From: Corallococcus macrosporus DSM 14697
Lineage (GTDB): Bacteria; Myxococcota; Myxococcia; Myxococcales; Myxococcaceae
DNA length: 64,000 nucleotides
Assembly: GCF_002305895.1 (NCBI RefSeq)
Contig: NZ_CP022203.1
Location: 7,598,001-7,662,000 of the forward strand
Direction: 5' to 3'
Positions 46,438 to 56,400 of the stretch are shown here, piece by piece (positions within the stretch are counted from its first letter, which is position 1; the number at the start of each line of letters is the position of its first letter). Under the pieces are notes generated by a model. It saw only the letters and a list, made by a program, of their open reading frames with translations. It was not told the DNA's origin and made no database searches. The translations under genes and the position numbers were made by a program.

Positions 46438-46540
46438 CGCGGGAGCTGGGACGTTAGCACGGGGTCCAAGCCCTCGAAATTTCTGGCAAACCCCCGCTTG
46501 TAGGGCAAGCAACGAGACGTGATGGCTCCCCGGCTCCCGC

Positions 46541-49084
46541 GTGAAGGAACGGGCTGCACCCTGGCGCGAAGTCGGACAAGATGCGCCCCGCGTGTTGGCC
46601 CCCGACTCCCTCGTCCTCGACGGTCGCTTCCGGGTTCTCCGTCCGCTGGGCTCAGGCGGGATGGGAGAGGTCTACCTTGGCGAACAGGTCTCCTTGGGCC
46701 GCAAGGTGGCCATCAAGGTCCTCCACCATGACCTCCACGCCCAGGCGGGCATGGCGGAGCGCTTCAAGCGCGAGGCGCGCCTGCTCTCCGCCGTGGAGCA
46801 CCCGGCCGTGGTGCGCATCGTCGACTTCGGCGAGTCTGGCGACCACGCCTGCCTCGTCATGGAGTTCGTCGAGGGTGAGAGTCTGTATGACGTGCTCACC
46901 CCGGGCCCCATGCCGCCGGGCCGCGCGCTGCCGCTGCTCCAGCAGCTGGCGGAGGGCCTGGCCGCCATCCATGACAAGAGCATCATCCACCGCGACCTGA
47001 AGCCGGAGAACGTCTTCATCTCCAAGAGCGCCCGGGGCGAGCAGGCCCGGCTGCTGGACTTCGGCATCGCCCGGCTGGTGGAGCCGGACGCCGCCAGCAG
47101 CGTCAGCCAGATTGGCGTGGTGCTGGGCACGCCGGAGTACCTGTCCCCCGAGCAGGCCGTGGGCGCGAAGGTGGACACGCGCAGCGACCTGTACTCGTTC
47201 GGCGTGCTGACCTACCGCGTGCTGTCCGGGCGGCTCCCGTTCGACGGGCCCCTGCCGCGCAACTTCCTGTCGCAGCACGCGTCCGCCGCGCCGCTCCCGC
47301 TGGACCGGGCGGCCCCCACGCTGTCGCGCTACGTGGGTCTGCTGTCGCTGGTGATGCGCCTTTTGGAGAAGGACCCGGGCAAGCGCCCCCAGAATGCGCA
47401 CGAGCTGGCGGACGCGCTGGCCGCGGCGCACTCCGCCCTCTCCGCCTTCACGCCCGGCCTGGGCACCCCCGCCTACGTCCCGCCGCCGGGCAACGGCGCC
47501 ACGCCCTCCTCCGGCACCGCCGTGTTCGGCGCCGGCGGCCCCACGGGGAGCAGCGCCGGCCCCACGGGCACCGCGGCCTTCGCGGGAGGCGCCCCGGCGC
47601 CGCAGCCGGGCAGCGGCACCGCGGCGTTCGGCGCGGCCTCCAGCGGCGGCTCGGCCTCGGGCGCCGTGCCGGTGGCCTCCCCGCGCACGGGGACGGCGGC
47701 CTTCGGGATGAAGCCCTCCGGCAGCATGGCCGCGGTGACGGGCGGCGGCGCGTCGGTGGTGAAGCCGCAGAACCTCACGGTGATGCTCACCGACATCCAG
47801 GGCTTCACCGAGCGCACCAGCCGGCAGACGCACGAAGAGAACGCGCGGATGCTGGAGACGCACGACAAGCTGCTGATGCCCCTGGTGAAGGAGCACGACG
47901 GGCGGCTGGTCCAGAAGCGCGGAGACGCGCTGCTGGTGGTGTTCCGCTCCCCCACCTCGGCGGTGCTGTGCGGCATGGCCATGCAGGACCGGCTGTGGCG
48001 CCACAACCAGACGGTGCCGGAGCTGGACCGCCTCAACGTGCGCGTCTGCCTGCACGCCGGTGAGGTGCTCGCCACGACCGACACCGTGCTGGGCGAGCCC
48101 ATGGAGGTCGTCGAGGCCGTGGAGCACGTCGCCAGCGCGGGCGAGGTCACCTTCACCGAAGCGGTGAACCTGGCGCGCAACCGCGCGGAGGTCACCGCCG
48201 AGCCCTGCGGCACCATCGCCCTGCCCGGCCGCGACGAGCAACTCCAGCTCTACCGCTGCGAGCGCGCCGCGGAGGGCCCGCCCTTTGGTGACCGGTTCGC
48301 CTCGCAAGGCGGCCGGGCCAGCGCGCTCGCGCCCCTGCTGGCGAAGCTCCAGACGGTGAAGCTGCCCACGGGATGGGGGGAGCTGCTGCGGCACCGGCGG
48401 CGAGAGGCGGCGCTGGTCGCCGGCGCGGTGGTGCTCCTGGCCGCTGGCGCCGCGTGGCTGGGCCAGCGCAACGACGCCGGCGCGCGGGCCTTCGCGCTGC
48501 TGGAGGATGGGAAGCTGGACGAGGCCCTGGCGCTGATGGACGGCGCCACCGACGAGGAGAAGGAGCTGCCCTCGCTGCGGCGCGCGCGCGTGGCGGCGCA
48601 CCATTCCAAGGGGCACCACATCAGCGAGCGGACCGCGCTCAACCACCTGAAGGAGGAGGAGCTCGAGGACCTGGAGCCGCTCATCCTCGACGGGCTGGCG
48701 GAGGACTACGGCAAGGAGCAGCTCACCGTCCTTGAGAGGTCCCTGGCCCGCATCCCGAAGGACCGCGTGCGCGCCCACTACGAGGACCTGGCCGAGGAGG
48801 CGTACTCCCTGCGCCAGTGGGGCGCGCTGCGCTACCTGGAGTTCGCCAAGGCCGCGGACGGGGTGGACCTGGTCCGGGCGTACAGCGAGGCGCTGAATGC
48901 GTCGGACTGCGACATCCGCACCCAGGCCGCCAACCGGCTGGCGGGACTGGGGGACGCGGATGCCATCCCCGCCCTGGAGCGCGTCACCGGGCTGCCCAGG
49001 GAGAAGGGCGTGTTCGGGAGCAAGGACTGCGGCCACGAGGCAGCCGCGGCGGCCATCAAGTCGCTCAAGAAGAAGCACGACTGA
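46541..49084 (+). CDS. Ser/Thr protein kinase fused to a degenerate nucleotide cyclase domain
   Basis: A protein of 847 residues (GTG 46541; GTG 46592 is an alternative). Kinase domain at residues about 30-290: LGSGGMGEVYLGEQ, VAIKVLHHD, HRDLKPENVF, LLDFGIARL and GTPEYLSPEQAVG, all intact. A Gly/Ala/Pro linker with four GTAxFG-type repeats follows. A class III adenylate/guanylate cyclase homology domain (about 405-560) has both metal Asp (VMLTDIQGFTERT, KRGDALLVVF) and NVRVCLHAGEV, but the usual transition-state Asn/Arg pair (GxxVNxAAR) is replaced by MEVVEAVEH. A membrane helix (ALVAGAVVLLAAGAAWL, about 625-642) precedes a helical HEAT/TPR-like C-terminus outside. It is divergent from the giant TPR gene. 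Confidence 0.93.
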   Translation: MKERAAPWREVGQDAPRVLAPDSLVLDGRFRVLRPLGSGGMGEVYLGEQVSLGRKVAIKVLHHDLHAQAGMAERFKREARLLSAVEHPAVVRIVDFGESGDHACLVMEFVEGESLYDVLTPGPMPPGRALPLLQQLAEGLAAIHDKSIIHRDLKPENVFISKSARGEQARLLDFGIARLVEPDAASSVSQIGVVLGTPEYLSPEQAVGAKVDTRSDLYSFGVLTYRVLSGRLPFDGPLPRNFLSQHASAAPLPLDRAAPTLSRYVGLLSLVMRLLEKDPGKRPQNAHELADALAAAHSALSAFTPGLGTPAYVPPPGNGATPSSGTAVFGAGGPTGSSAGPTGTAAFAGGAPAPQPGSGTAAFGAASSGGSASGAVPVASPRTGTAAFGMKPSGSMAAVTGGGASVVKPQNLTVMLTDIQGFTERTSRQTHEENARMLETHDKLLMPLVKEHDGRLVQKRGDALLVVFRSPTSAVLCGMAMQDRLWRHNQTVPELDRLNVRVCLHAGEVLATTDTVLGEPMEVVEAVEHVASAGEVTFTEAVNLARNRAEVTAEPCGTIALPGRDEQLQLYRCERAAEGPPFGDRFASQGGRASALAPLLAKLQTVKLPTGWGELLRHRRREAALVAGAVVLLAAGAAWLGQRNDAGARAFALLEDGKLDEALALMDGATDEEKELPSLRRARVAAHHSKGHHISERTALNHLKEEELEDLEPLILDGLAEDYGKEQLTVLERSLARIPKDRVRAHYEDLAEEAYSLRQWGALRYLEFAKAADGVDLVRAYSEALNASDCDIRTQAANRLAGLGDADAIPALERVTGLPREKGVFGSKDCGHEAAAAAIKSLKKKHD

Positions 49085-49101
49085 CGCCCGCGCCCGCCGG
49101 C

Positions 49102-49500
49102 TCAGTCATCCCGCCGCGCGTGCCCCTTCTTCTTGCCGTGCCCGCGCCCGCGCCGGTCGTCGTCATCGTCCCAGTCATGACGGCGGGCCTTCACCTTCTC
49201 GTCCGCCCGCAAGAGCCTGCGCGAGTACGCATCGAAGTCCAGGTGCAGGTGGCCCCTCGCCCCGCGAGCGAAGGCGTGGAACTTCACCCGCCACACGTCC
49301 CGCCCCTTGCGGTCCGCGTCCTTCAGGCGGCACTCGTAGCCACGCGAGCGGCACTGGCTGAAGCCCAGGTTCACCGCTTCCTTGTACGTCATCGCCACCG
49401 GACGCTGCGGCGGTGGCGGTGGACGCCGCGGAGGCGAGCGGGTGTGCATGACACAACCCGAAGCGAGCATCAGGCAGCCAAGAACAAGGGCGAGTCGCAT
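49102..49500 (-). CDS. small lipoprotein with basic/acidic tail
   Basis: A protein of about 132 residues with a lipoprotein signal (MRLALVLGCLMLASGC). A Pro-rich linker follows, then a small domain starting MTYKEAVNLGFSQCRSRGY with a conserved-looking Cys pair (QCRSRGYEC). The end is a run of Asp then Arg/Lys/Gly residues (DDDDDRRGRGHGKKKGHARR). ATG 49509 is three codons upstream and could also be used. No known family. It is the last gene of a minus-strand group with the NlpC/P60 lipoprotein and the giant membrane protein; its stop is 17 bases from that of the convergent kinase gene. Confidence 0.65.
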   Translation of the reverse strand: MRLALVLGCLMLASGCVMHTRSPPRRPPPPPQRPVAMTYKEAVNLGFSQCRSRGYECRLKDADRKGRDVWRVKFHAFARGARGHLHLDFDAYSRRLLRADEKVKARRHDWDDDDDRRGRGHGKKKGHARRDD

Positions 49501-49568
49501 GCCACCCATGACGCATCAGCGCGCCGCATCTTCAAAGCCACGCGGGGTGTGGGCCAATTACTGGAAAG

Positions 49569-50405
49569 TTACAGCCCCTCCGGCGAAGCGAAGGCCGCGA
49601 ACAGCTCTCCCGTGAGATAGGCCCGCGAGCCCTTCGCGGCGGGGCGGAGGTAGTCATTGACCACCGGCCCGCCCTGCTCCAGTTGGTGCCTCGACGGGAA
49701 GGACAGGTTCAACCTGCCACGCGCCACGCCCTTGCCGCCACGGTGGATGAAGGTGACGGTGCCATGCGCATCCACCCCCTCCACCACGCCGATGTGGGTC
49801 ATCCCGTCATTGCGGCGGCCGTCGCGGTTGCGGTCATACGTCTCCCGGAAGAAGACGAGGTCGCCAGGGCGCGGCGACTGGTGGTGGACGGAGCCGACCT
49901 CCACCGCGCGACGGAAGATGGCGGAGACGGCGTTCTCTCCCGCGCGGAAGCCGTGCGCCACCAGGTCGATACCGGCGGAGTGGTACGCCAGGCGCACGAA
50001 GCCGGAGCAATCATCCGGAACGCCGCGGCTGACTCGGCGCAGGCTCCGCATGCCCACGAGCTGGAGGGAGCGCTGGACGATGGAGCGCGACATCCGAGTG
50101 GGCGTGAGCACCACGTCCCAGAACCGGCCCGTGGTGCTGGCGGGCCCCGTCACCTGCTCGGCCGCTCGCAGCGTCGCCTCCAGCACGCCCGCGCTCACCC
50201 AGTGCGTGGGTGACGCCGGGTCGGCCCCCCGCTCCACCGTCGTCACCGGCACCGACGCCGCGAGTCCTCCTGGCGCGGACACCGTCACCTCCTCCGAGGC
50301 GGCGACGGGCTCCGGAGGGCGCGGCTTCACGGTGGCACACCCCACGAGCACGCAGAAGGGGAAGACGGCCAGGAATGGAAGGCGGAGCGACATGAGGGGC
50401 CGCAT
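49569..50405 (-). CDS. NlpC/P60-type cell-wall hydrolase lipoprotein
   Basis: A protein of 278 residues; ATG 50405 has GGGAGGTGG upstream. A lipoprotein signal (LPFLAVFPFCVLVGC, lipobox LVGC) is followed by a linker and a papain-like domain. The catalytic Cys is in DDCSGFVRLAYHSAGIDL, and the His in MTHIGVVEGVDAHG, with PRPGDLVFFRETYDRN between them, as in NlpC/P60 or CHAP endopeptidases. It probably cuts peptide bonds in peptidoglycan stems. The gene lies 47 bases after the giant membrane protein gene on the same strand. Confidence 0.82.
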   Translation of the reverse strand: MRPLMSLRLPFLAVFPFCVLVGCATVKPRPPEPVAASEEVTVSAPGGLAASVPVTTVERGADPASPTHWVSAGVLEATLRAAEQVTGPASTTGRFWDVVLTPTRMSRSIVQRSLQLVGMRSLRRVSRGVPDDCSGFVRLAYHSAGIDLVAHGFRAGENAVSAIFRRAVEVGSVHHQSPRPGDLVFFRETYDRNRDGRRNDGMTHIGVVEGVDAHGTVTFIHRGGKGVARGRLNLSFPSRHQLEQGGPVVNDYLRPAAKGSRAYLTGELFAAFASPEGL

Positions 50406-50452
50406 TCAAGACCACCTCCCAGGCCCTCCGCCAAGAACTCCCGGTGTCAGCC

Positions 50453-53400
50453 TCAGCCCTCCCAGGTCGCGAGCAACGCGCGCACCCGTGCATACCTCTG
50501 CATCAACGTGGCGCGGTGAGCACTGAGCAGCACCATGGTGCCGATGACGAGCAGGCCCAGCATGAACAACGACGCGGCGGCGACGCGGTGGTCCCGCATG
50601 CCGAAGCGCACCAGGTTGGCCGCGATGCACGTCACCAGGAAGCCGGTGCCCAGGTACACGTAGGAGCGGATGCGCAGGGCGATGCCGCAGACCACCCCCA
50701 CCACGCAGAGCAGCACGCAGAGCAGCATGGAGCGCCCATCGCTGAACATGAGCGGCCTCCACGCGGCGGCGATGTAGATGCCCGTGACGGCCAGCGCGCG
50801 CAACTGCGTGTAGATTTCCGGAGCGAGCGCCTCGCGGAACACGCGCAGCAGCGCGAGCAGGGACAGCCCCGCGGGGATGATGAAGTACACCAACTCCCCC
50901 TCTCCGCTCGCCCGCCAGCCCATGAACAGGGCGGCGTTGAAGGCGACCGCGGAGACCAGCGACGGCAGGCCCCGGCGGTCAGGCTGCGCGCCAAGCGCGG
51001 CGAAGTGCGCGGCGTGCCCCACCAGCAGCGCCGCCATGTGGGCCGGCTCGCCCCAGGGCGCGGAGAGCAGGCCCGTCAGTGGGAAGAGGTAGGCCCCCGA
51101 CAACATCGGCCCGCGGAGACTCGCCAGGCCCGCGCCTTCTCGCTGCGCGAAGAAGTAGAGGCCAGTGAACAGCGCGCCACCCACCAGGGCCGCCAGGCTG
51201 TCGCCAGGCCCCGGGAGCGCGCCCATGCCCAGCACCCGCACGCCGAGGTAGCCCAGCGCGAGCACCCCCTGCGCCAGGTAGCCGGACGCGGACTCCCGGG
51301 ACTTCACGGCACGACGCACCAGCGCGAAGAACAGCACGCCCAGCGCCACGCTCGACACCACGCCCTCGCGGAGCGCGTCGGCGGAGGCCCCGATGAGCGG
51401 CAAGCCCAGCAGGACCTCGGTGAGCGCGACGAGCGCGAAGCTGTGCCCCACCTCCCGGCGCAGCGACTCGCGGGCCACGAAGAGCACCAGCGTGGCGAGC
51501 AGCGCGCTGGCCGCGCCGAAGTACGGCAGGATGAACTCCGCGCCCCGGCCACTGGAGTACACGGCCCCCAGGTGCATCAGCCAGCCGTGCACGGCGGCCA
51601 GCGTGGCCAGCCACCCCACCAGCTCGCGGGAGCGGCGCCGCAGCACCACGCCCCAGGCGGCGCCCAGCGCGAAGAGGATGCTCAGCGGCGTCCCCACATG
51701 CTCCAGGTCCCGGATGCCCGCGAGCGCCAGCAGCGCCAACACCCAACCCCCATGGTGCAGCGCCGCGCCCACGTGGAGGCCCCGGGCATCCAGCCACAGG
51801 CCGCCGCAACACAGCACGAGCCCCACCCCACTCACGACGGCGGGCGCCCACGGCAGCGGAACCGCGGCGCCCAGCGACACGCCCAGCAGCGCGGTGGCGA
51901 CCCAGGCGAATCCGCGCTCGCGCGTCACCATGAGCACGCAAGCCGTCAGTCCCATCCCCAGCGCCATCGGAAGCGGCAAGGTGCCCGGTCCCGACAGGAG
52001 CAGCCACTCCAACTGCAGCAGCCCCAGGGCGCTGGCGCTCCCCAGCCACAGCGGCTCGCTCCACGGTCCGTCCAGCTCAGGCAACACCTTCGCGAGGCGC
52101 TGACGGAGCGCGGTTTGAATCCGCTCGGGCTGGCACACCGCCGCCAGCGACGCGGCGCCGAGCAGCACCAGGACGCACCACAGCCGGGCCTCCTCGTTCG
52201 GAGGCAGGATGCCTGCGACGCCGTCCAGGCCCAGCGCCGCGAGCGCCAGCGCCCACACGGCGGGGATGAGCCACATCCGCTGCGACAGCAGGAACGCGGC
52301 CAGCACCAGCACGCCGCTCATCATCGCCAGACGGACCGGCGTGAAGTCCTCCACCAGGGCGAACGCGGAGAGGAGCATCGCCAGGCTGACAGCCGTGGGC
52401 CGCAGCGCCGGGTCCTCCGGGCTCAGGAAGAAGCGCCACACCTGGGCCGGCCGCCAGTGCTCCACGATGGCCAGGGCGAGCACCAGCAGGATGACGACAG
52501 GGCGAACGGCCGGGAAGGCCATGAGCAGCAGCGCGGATGCACCCACTCGCAAGAAGGGACGAGGCCCGGGCATCAGCGCCAGCGAGCCCGCCACGCAGCA
52601 CGGTCCCAGCGGCGAGGACTCCGCGCGCAGCACGAAGGCCACCACCGGAAATGCCACCAGGGCCAGCCAGCCCTGCATCCACGTGGACACGGCGCGCCGA
52701 GGCGCCTCCTCTCGCGAGCCCAGCAGCCCTTCCGCCACCCCGGGAAGATGCGCCACCGCACGGGCGAGCCCCAGCGCCAGCAACGGCAGGGCCACCGCCC
52801 ACCCCGGCGGCGCATCGAACCCGACCAGCCCGAACGGCACCGCTCCCCCCATCAGCCGCAGGCCACCCAGCGCGAGGGCGCCGAAGGTATAGGGAATCGC
52901 CAGGGGCGCGAAGAAGGGCCGGTGGGTGGCCCGCGTCCACAGCAGCGGCAGCGCGACGGTGCCCACGACCACTGGCGGCAGCGCCCGGTGCTTCCATTCC
53001 AGGATGGCCAGCATCAGCACCGCCATGGACGCCAGCGTCGACACCCACGCGAAGCGGCGCTCGACCGCGCACACCCGCCGCACCGCGGGAGCGGCCTCGA
53101 GCACCGCCAGGATGGCGAGCACCACGGCAAGTCCCAGGAGCGCCTCGGGGCCCACGCGCAGGAAGGCCATGGCGGCATGGACCGCGGCCACCGCGACGCT
53201 CACCCACGAGGGCAACGCGCGCACGGTGAGCAGCGCCGCGAGCGCCGCGCCCAGCATCAAGAAGGTGTGTCCTCCCGAGTCGTACGCCGCCAGGGTGTAC
53301 AGCGGGAACACCAGCGCCACGGCGCCCGCGACGCCGGTGTTGGCACTGCGGCCCCACCGCGCGGCGGCGAGCGACGCCCCCAGGGCCCAACAGACGAACA

Positions 53401-56400
53401 TCGTCATGGACAGGCCGGGCGTCATCCACCCACCCCAGGGCGCGAAGAAGCCCGGGTCGTCCCGCACCAGCACGAGCGCGGCCAGGACGATGCCGAGCGG
53501 GCGGACTCGCGGCAGGGCCCTGGATGCCACCGCGACCGCGCTGGCCGCGATGAGAATCACCCCGGCCAGGCCGGGCACCTCGCCGAGCGCGCCTCGAAGC
53601 ACCGCGAGCACCGCGTAGCCAACGGCGGGACCTCCCAGCCACCGCCACAGCCCGCCTCGCGTGCCCAGGGACGCGAGCGCGAACGCGGCCGCGGACATCG
53701 CCAGCGCGACCGAGGCGGTGGAGAACTCTCCGACCAGCCGAGGGAGGACCGACACGGCGAGCACGGAGGCCACCGCCATGAGCGACGCGCGCTGAAGCGC
53801 CCAGGCCACCCCCATCGCGGCGGCGCCACACAAGGCCACCCCCACCACGGACACGGCGCCGCCACGGCTGACCATGCCCAGGAGGAACCCCGTCACCGAC
53901 AGCACGCCCGCGACCACGCCCAGCAGCCAGCGTGTGCGCTCGGTGGACAACGTCCCCACCAGGGCGAGCCCCAGCGCCACCGCCCCCGCGACGATGGACG
54001 CCGCGGGCGCCCCCAGCAGCGACCAGGCGTGGAACGGCAGGAGCACCATCAGGGCCGCGCCCATGACCGACAGGAAGAAGCGCTCCACCAGCAGGCCCAC
54101 CACCAGGCAGAGCAGGGCCAGCGCCAGCACGCTCCAGAAGGCGGGCCGCGCGTCCGGCCCCGTCATCCCCACGAAGACGAAGAGGGGGCTCGCCACCGCG
54201 GTGGCACGGAACAGCACCTCCGCCAGGGCTCGCTCGCGGGCCCCGCCCGTGCGCTCTCCACGCCACAGACACGCGACGCCCAGCACCGCGCCCGCGAAGA
54301 GGTACGGGAGCGCGGAGAGCGCGCCGAACTGCACTGGAAGCGCGTCCGAGACCTCGTACCCCAGCCGCGCCTTGAGCGCGTCGATGACGCGCTTCACCGG
54401 TCCCGGAATGAGCTGGGAGAAGGACGCGTAGGCGAAGTACGTGCTCGCGTACGCCGCGTAGACCCACGGCATGCGCGCGATACCGCCCCGCGCCAACGAC
54501 AGCAGCGCTCCGGAGGCGACCGCGGCGGTGAGGAAGAACGCGGGCGGCGGAGCCAGGGCGGCCGCCGCCAGACAGAGCGCCTGGAGTGACACCACGACAA
54601 TGGAGAGCGCGTCCGCGCCACGCTCGGGCGGCAGGACGCGGAAGCGCAGCGACGTGGTGAGCAGGAAAGCGGCGAAGGGCGCGTACGTGCCCACGGAGAG
54701 GTCCACACCGGCCCCTTCCAGGGCGACATGGAGGCGCACGAAGTCGAGCGCCAGCAGGTAGAGCGGAGCCCCCAGCGCGAAGACGAGCGTGGTTCCCTGT
54801 CGCGCCCGCGGTGCGGGCCGCGAGGACAGGAGGAAGAAGAGCGCACACGGCAGGACGTGGAGCCCCAGCGCGAAGACACCCGCATTCGCTGCGAGCGGCG
54901 CCAGCCCCATCACCAGGGTGCTGGCCACGAGCGAAGCCTGGACGATGGGGCGGGAGGTCGCGTCGAAGTGCTCCGTGGGCTTCCGGGCGAGGAAGGCCGA
55001 CACACCTGCCCAGGCCAGCAGCAAGGGAATGAGCAGCAAGGTGCCGACGCCGCCCAGTTGAAGCGCCTCGCCCAGGCCCATGGGCCCCAGGGCGATGCCC
55101 GCCAGCGGAGCCACCGCCGAGCCGATGAGCCCCAGGATGTTCCCGGCGCTGCGCAGGGACTCACGCCGCGCGAGATACGCGCCCCAGATGGAGAAGCCCG
55201 CCGAGTAGCCCGCCGTCAGGCCGAACACGGTGAGTGAGCGGACGTTGGAGGACATCCCCGCCCAGCTCTCGAACACGAAGTAGAGGGTGCCCGACAGGAT
55301 GAGGAAGGCCCCTACGAACCACATGATGCTCTCGTAGAGGAAGGGCCTCCACACGCGGTTCCAGGTGGAGGTCGCCTCGGCGAAGCGGGCGAACGCGCCT
55401 TCCGAGGGCGGCGGCTCCGCGTACGGCTCCGCGGGGTTCGGGGGCAACTCCGCATGAGCCTCGGCGCGCCAGTCCCCCTTGGCTCCCGGGCTGACCGCGT
55501 GGAACGGAACGTCCATTCCGCCAGCAGGCATGCCGGTGCCAGCAGCCCCCTCGGGCGTCGGGCTGGCCGCGTGGAACGGAACGTCCATTCCGTCGGCAGG
55601 CACGCCCGAGCCGCTCCCCCCAGACGTCGGGCTGGTCGCCTGGAACGGAACGTCCATTCCGCCAGCGGGTGCACCGGAGCCGACACCCTCGGACGCCGGG
55701 GCAGCCGCGTGGAACGGAACGTCCATTCCACCAGCGGGTGCACCGGAACCGACACCCTCGGACGCCGGGGCAGCCGCGTGGAACGGAACGTCCATTCCAC
55801 CAGCGGGTGCGCCGGAGCCGACACCCTCGGACGCCGGGGCAGCCGCGTGGAACGGAACGTCCATTCCACCAGCGGGTGCACCGGAACCGACACCCTCGGA
55901 CGCCGGGGCAGCCGCGTGGAACGGAACGTCCATTCCACCAGCGGGTGCACCGGAGCCGACACCCTCGGACGCCGGGGCAGCCGCGTGGAACGGAACGTCC
56001 ATTCCACCAGCGGGTGCGCCGGAGCCGGCCGTCCTCCTGAACCTCGGGCTGGCCGCGCGGAATGGAACGTCCGTTCCACCGCAGGACACGCCGGAACTGG
56101 TGCCCCCCTCGGACGCTCGGGAGGCCGAATGGAACGGAACGCCCGTTCCACCAACGGGCATGTCGGTGCTGGTCTCCCCCTCGGACGCTCGGGAGGCCGA
56201 ATGGAACGGAACGTCCATTCCACCGCCGGGCATGCCGGAACTGGTGCCCCCCTCGGGCGCTCGGGAGGCCGAATGGAACGGAACGCCCGTTCCACCAACG
56301 GGCATGTCGGTGCTGGTCTCCCCCTCGGACGCACGGGAGGCCGAATGGAACGGAACGTCCATTCCGCCAGCGGGTGCGCCGGAGCTGGTGCCCCCCTCGG

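Noticed and set aside
46486-46505. Sigma-54-like promoter TGGCA with CTTGTA in the TPR/kinase gap
   Set aside because: The GG to GC distance does not fit the -24/-12 spacing and the -12 GC is missing.
50444-54589. A 1381-residue plus-strand open frame opposite the giant membrane protein
   Set aside because: Composition is Arg/His/Gln/Gly with no hydrophobic core, while the other strand encodes regular membrane helices.
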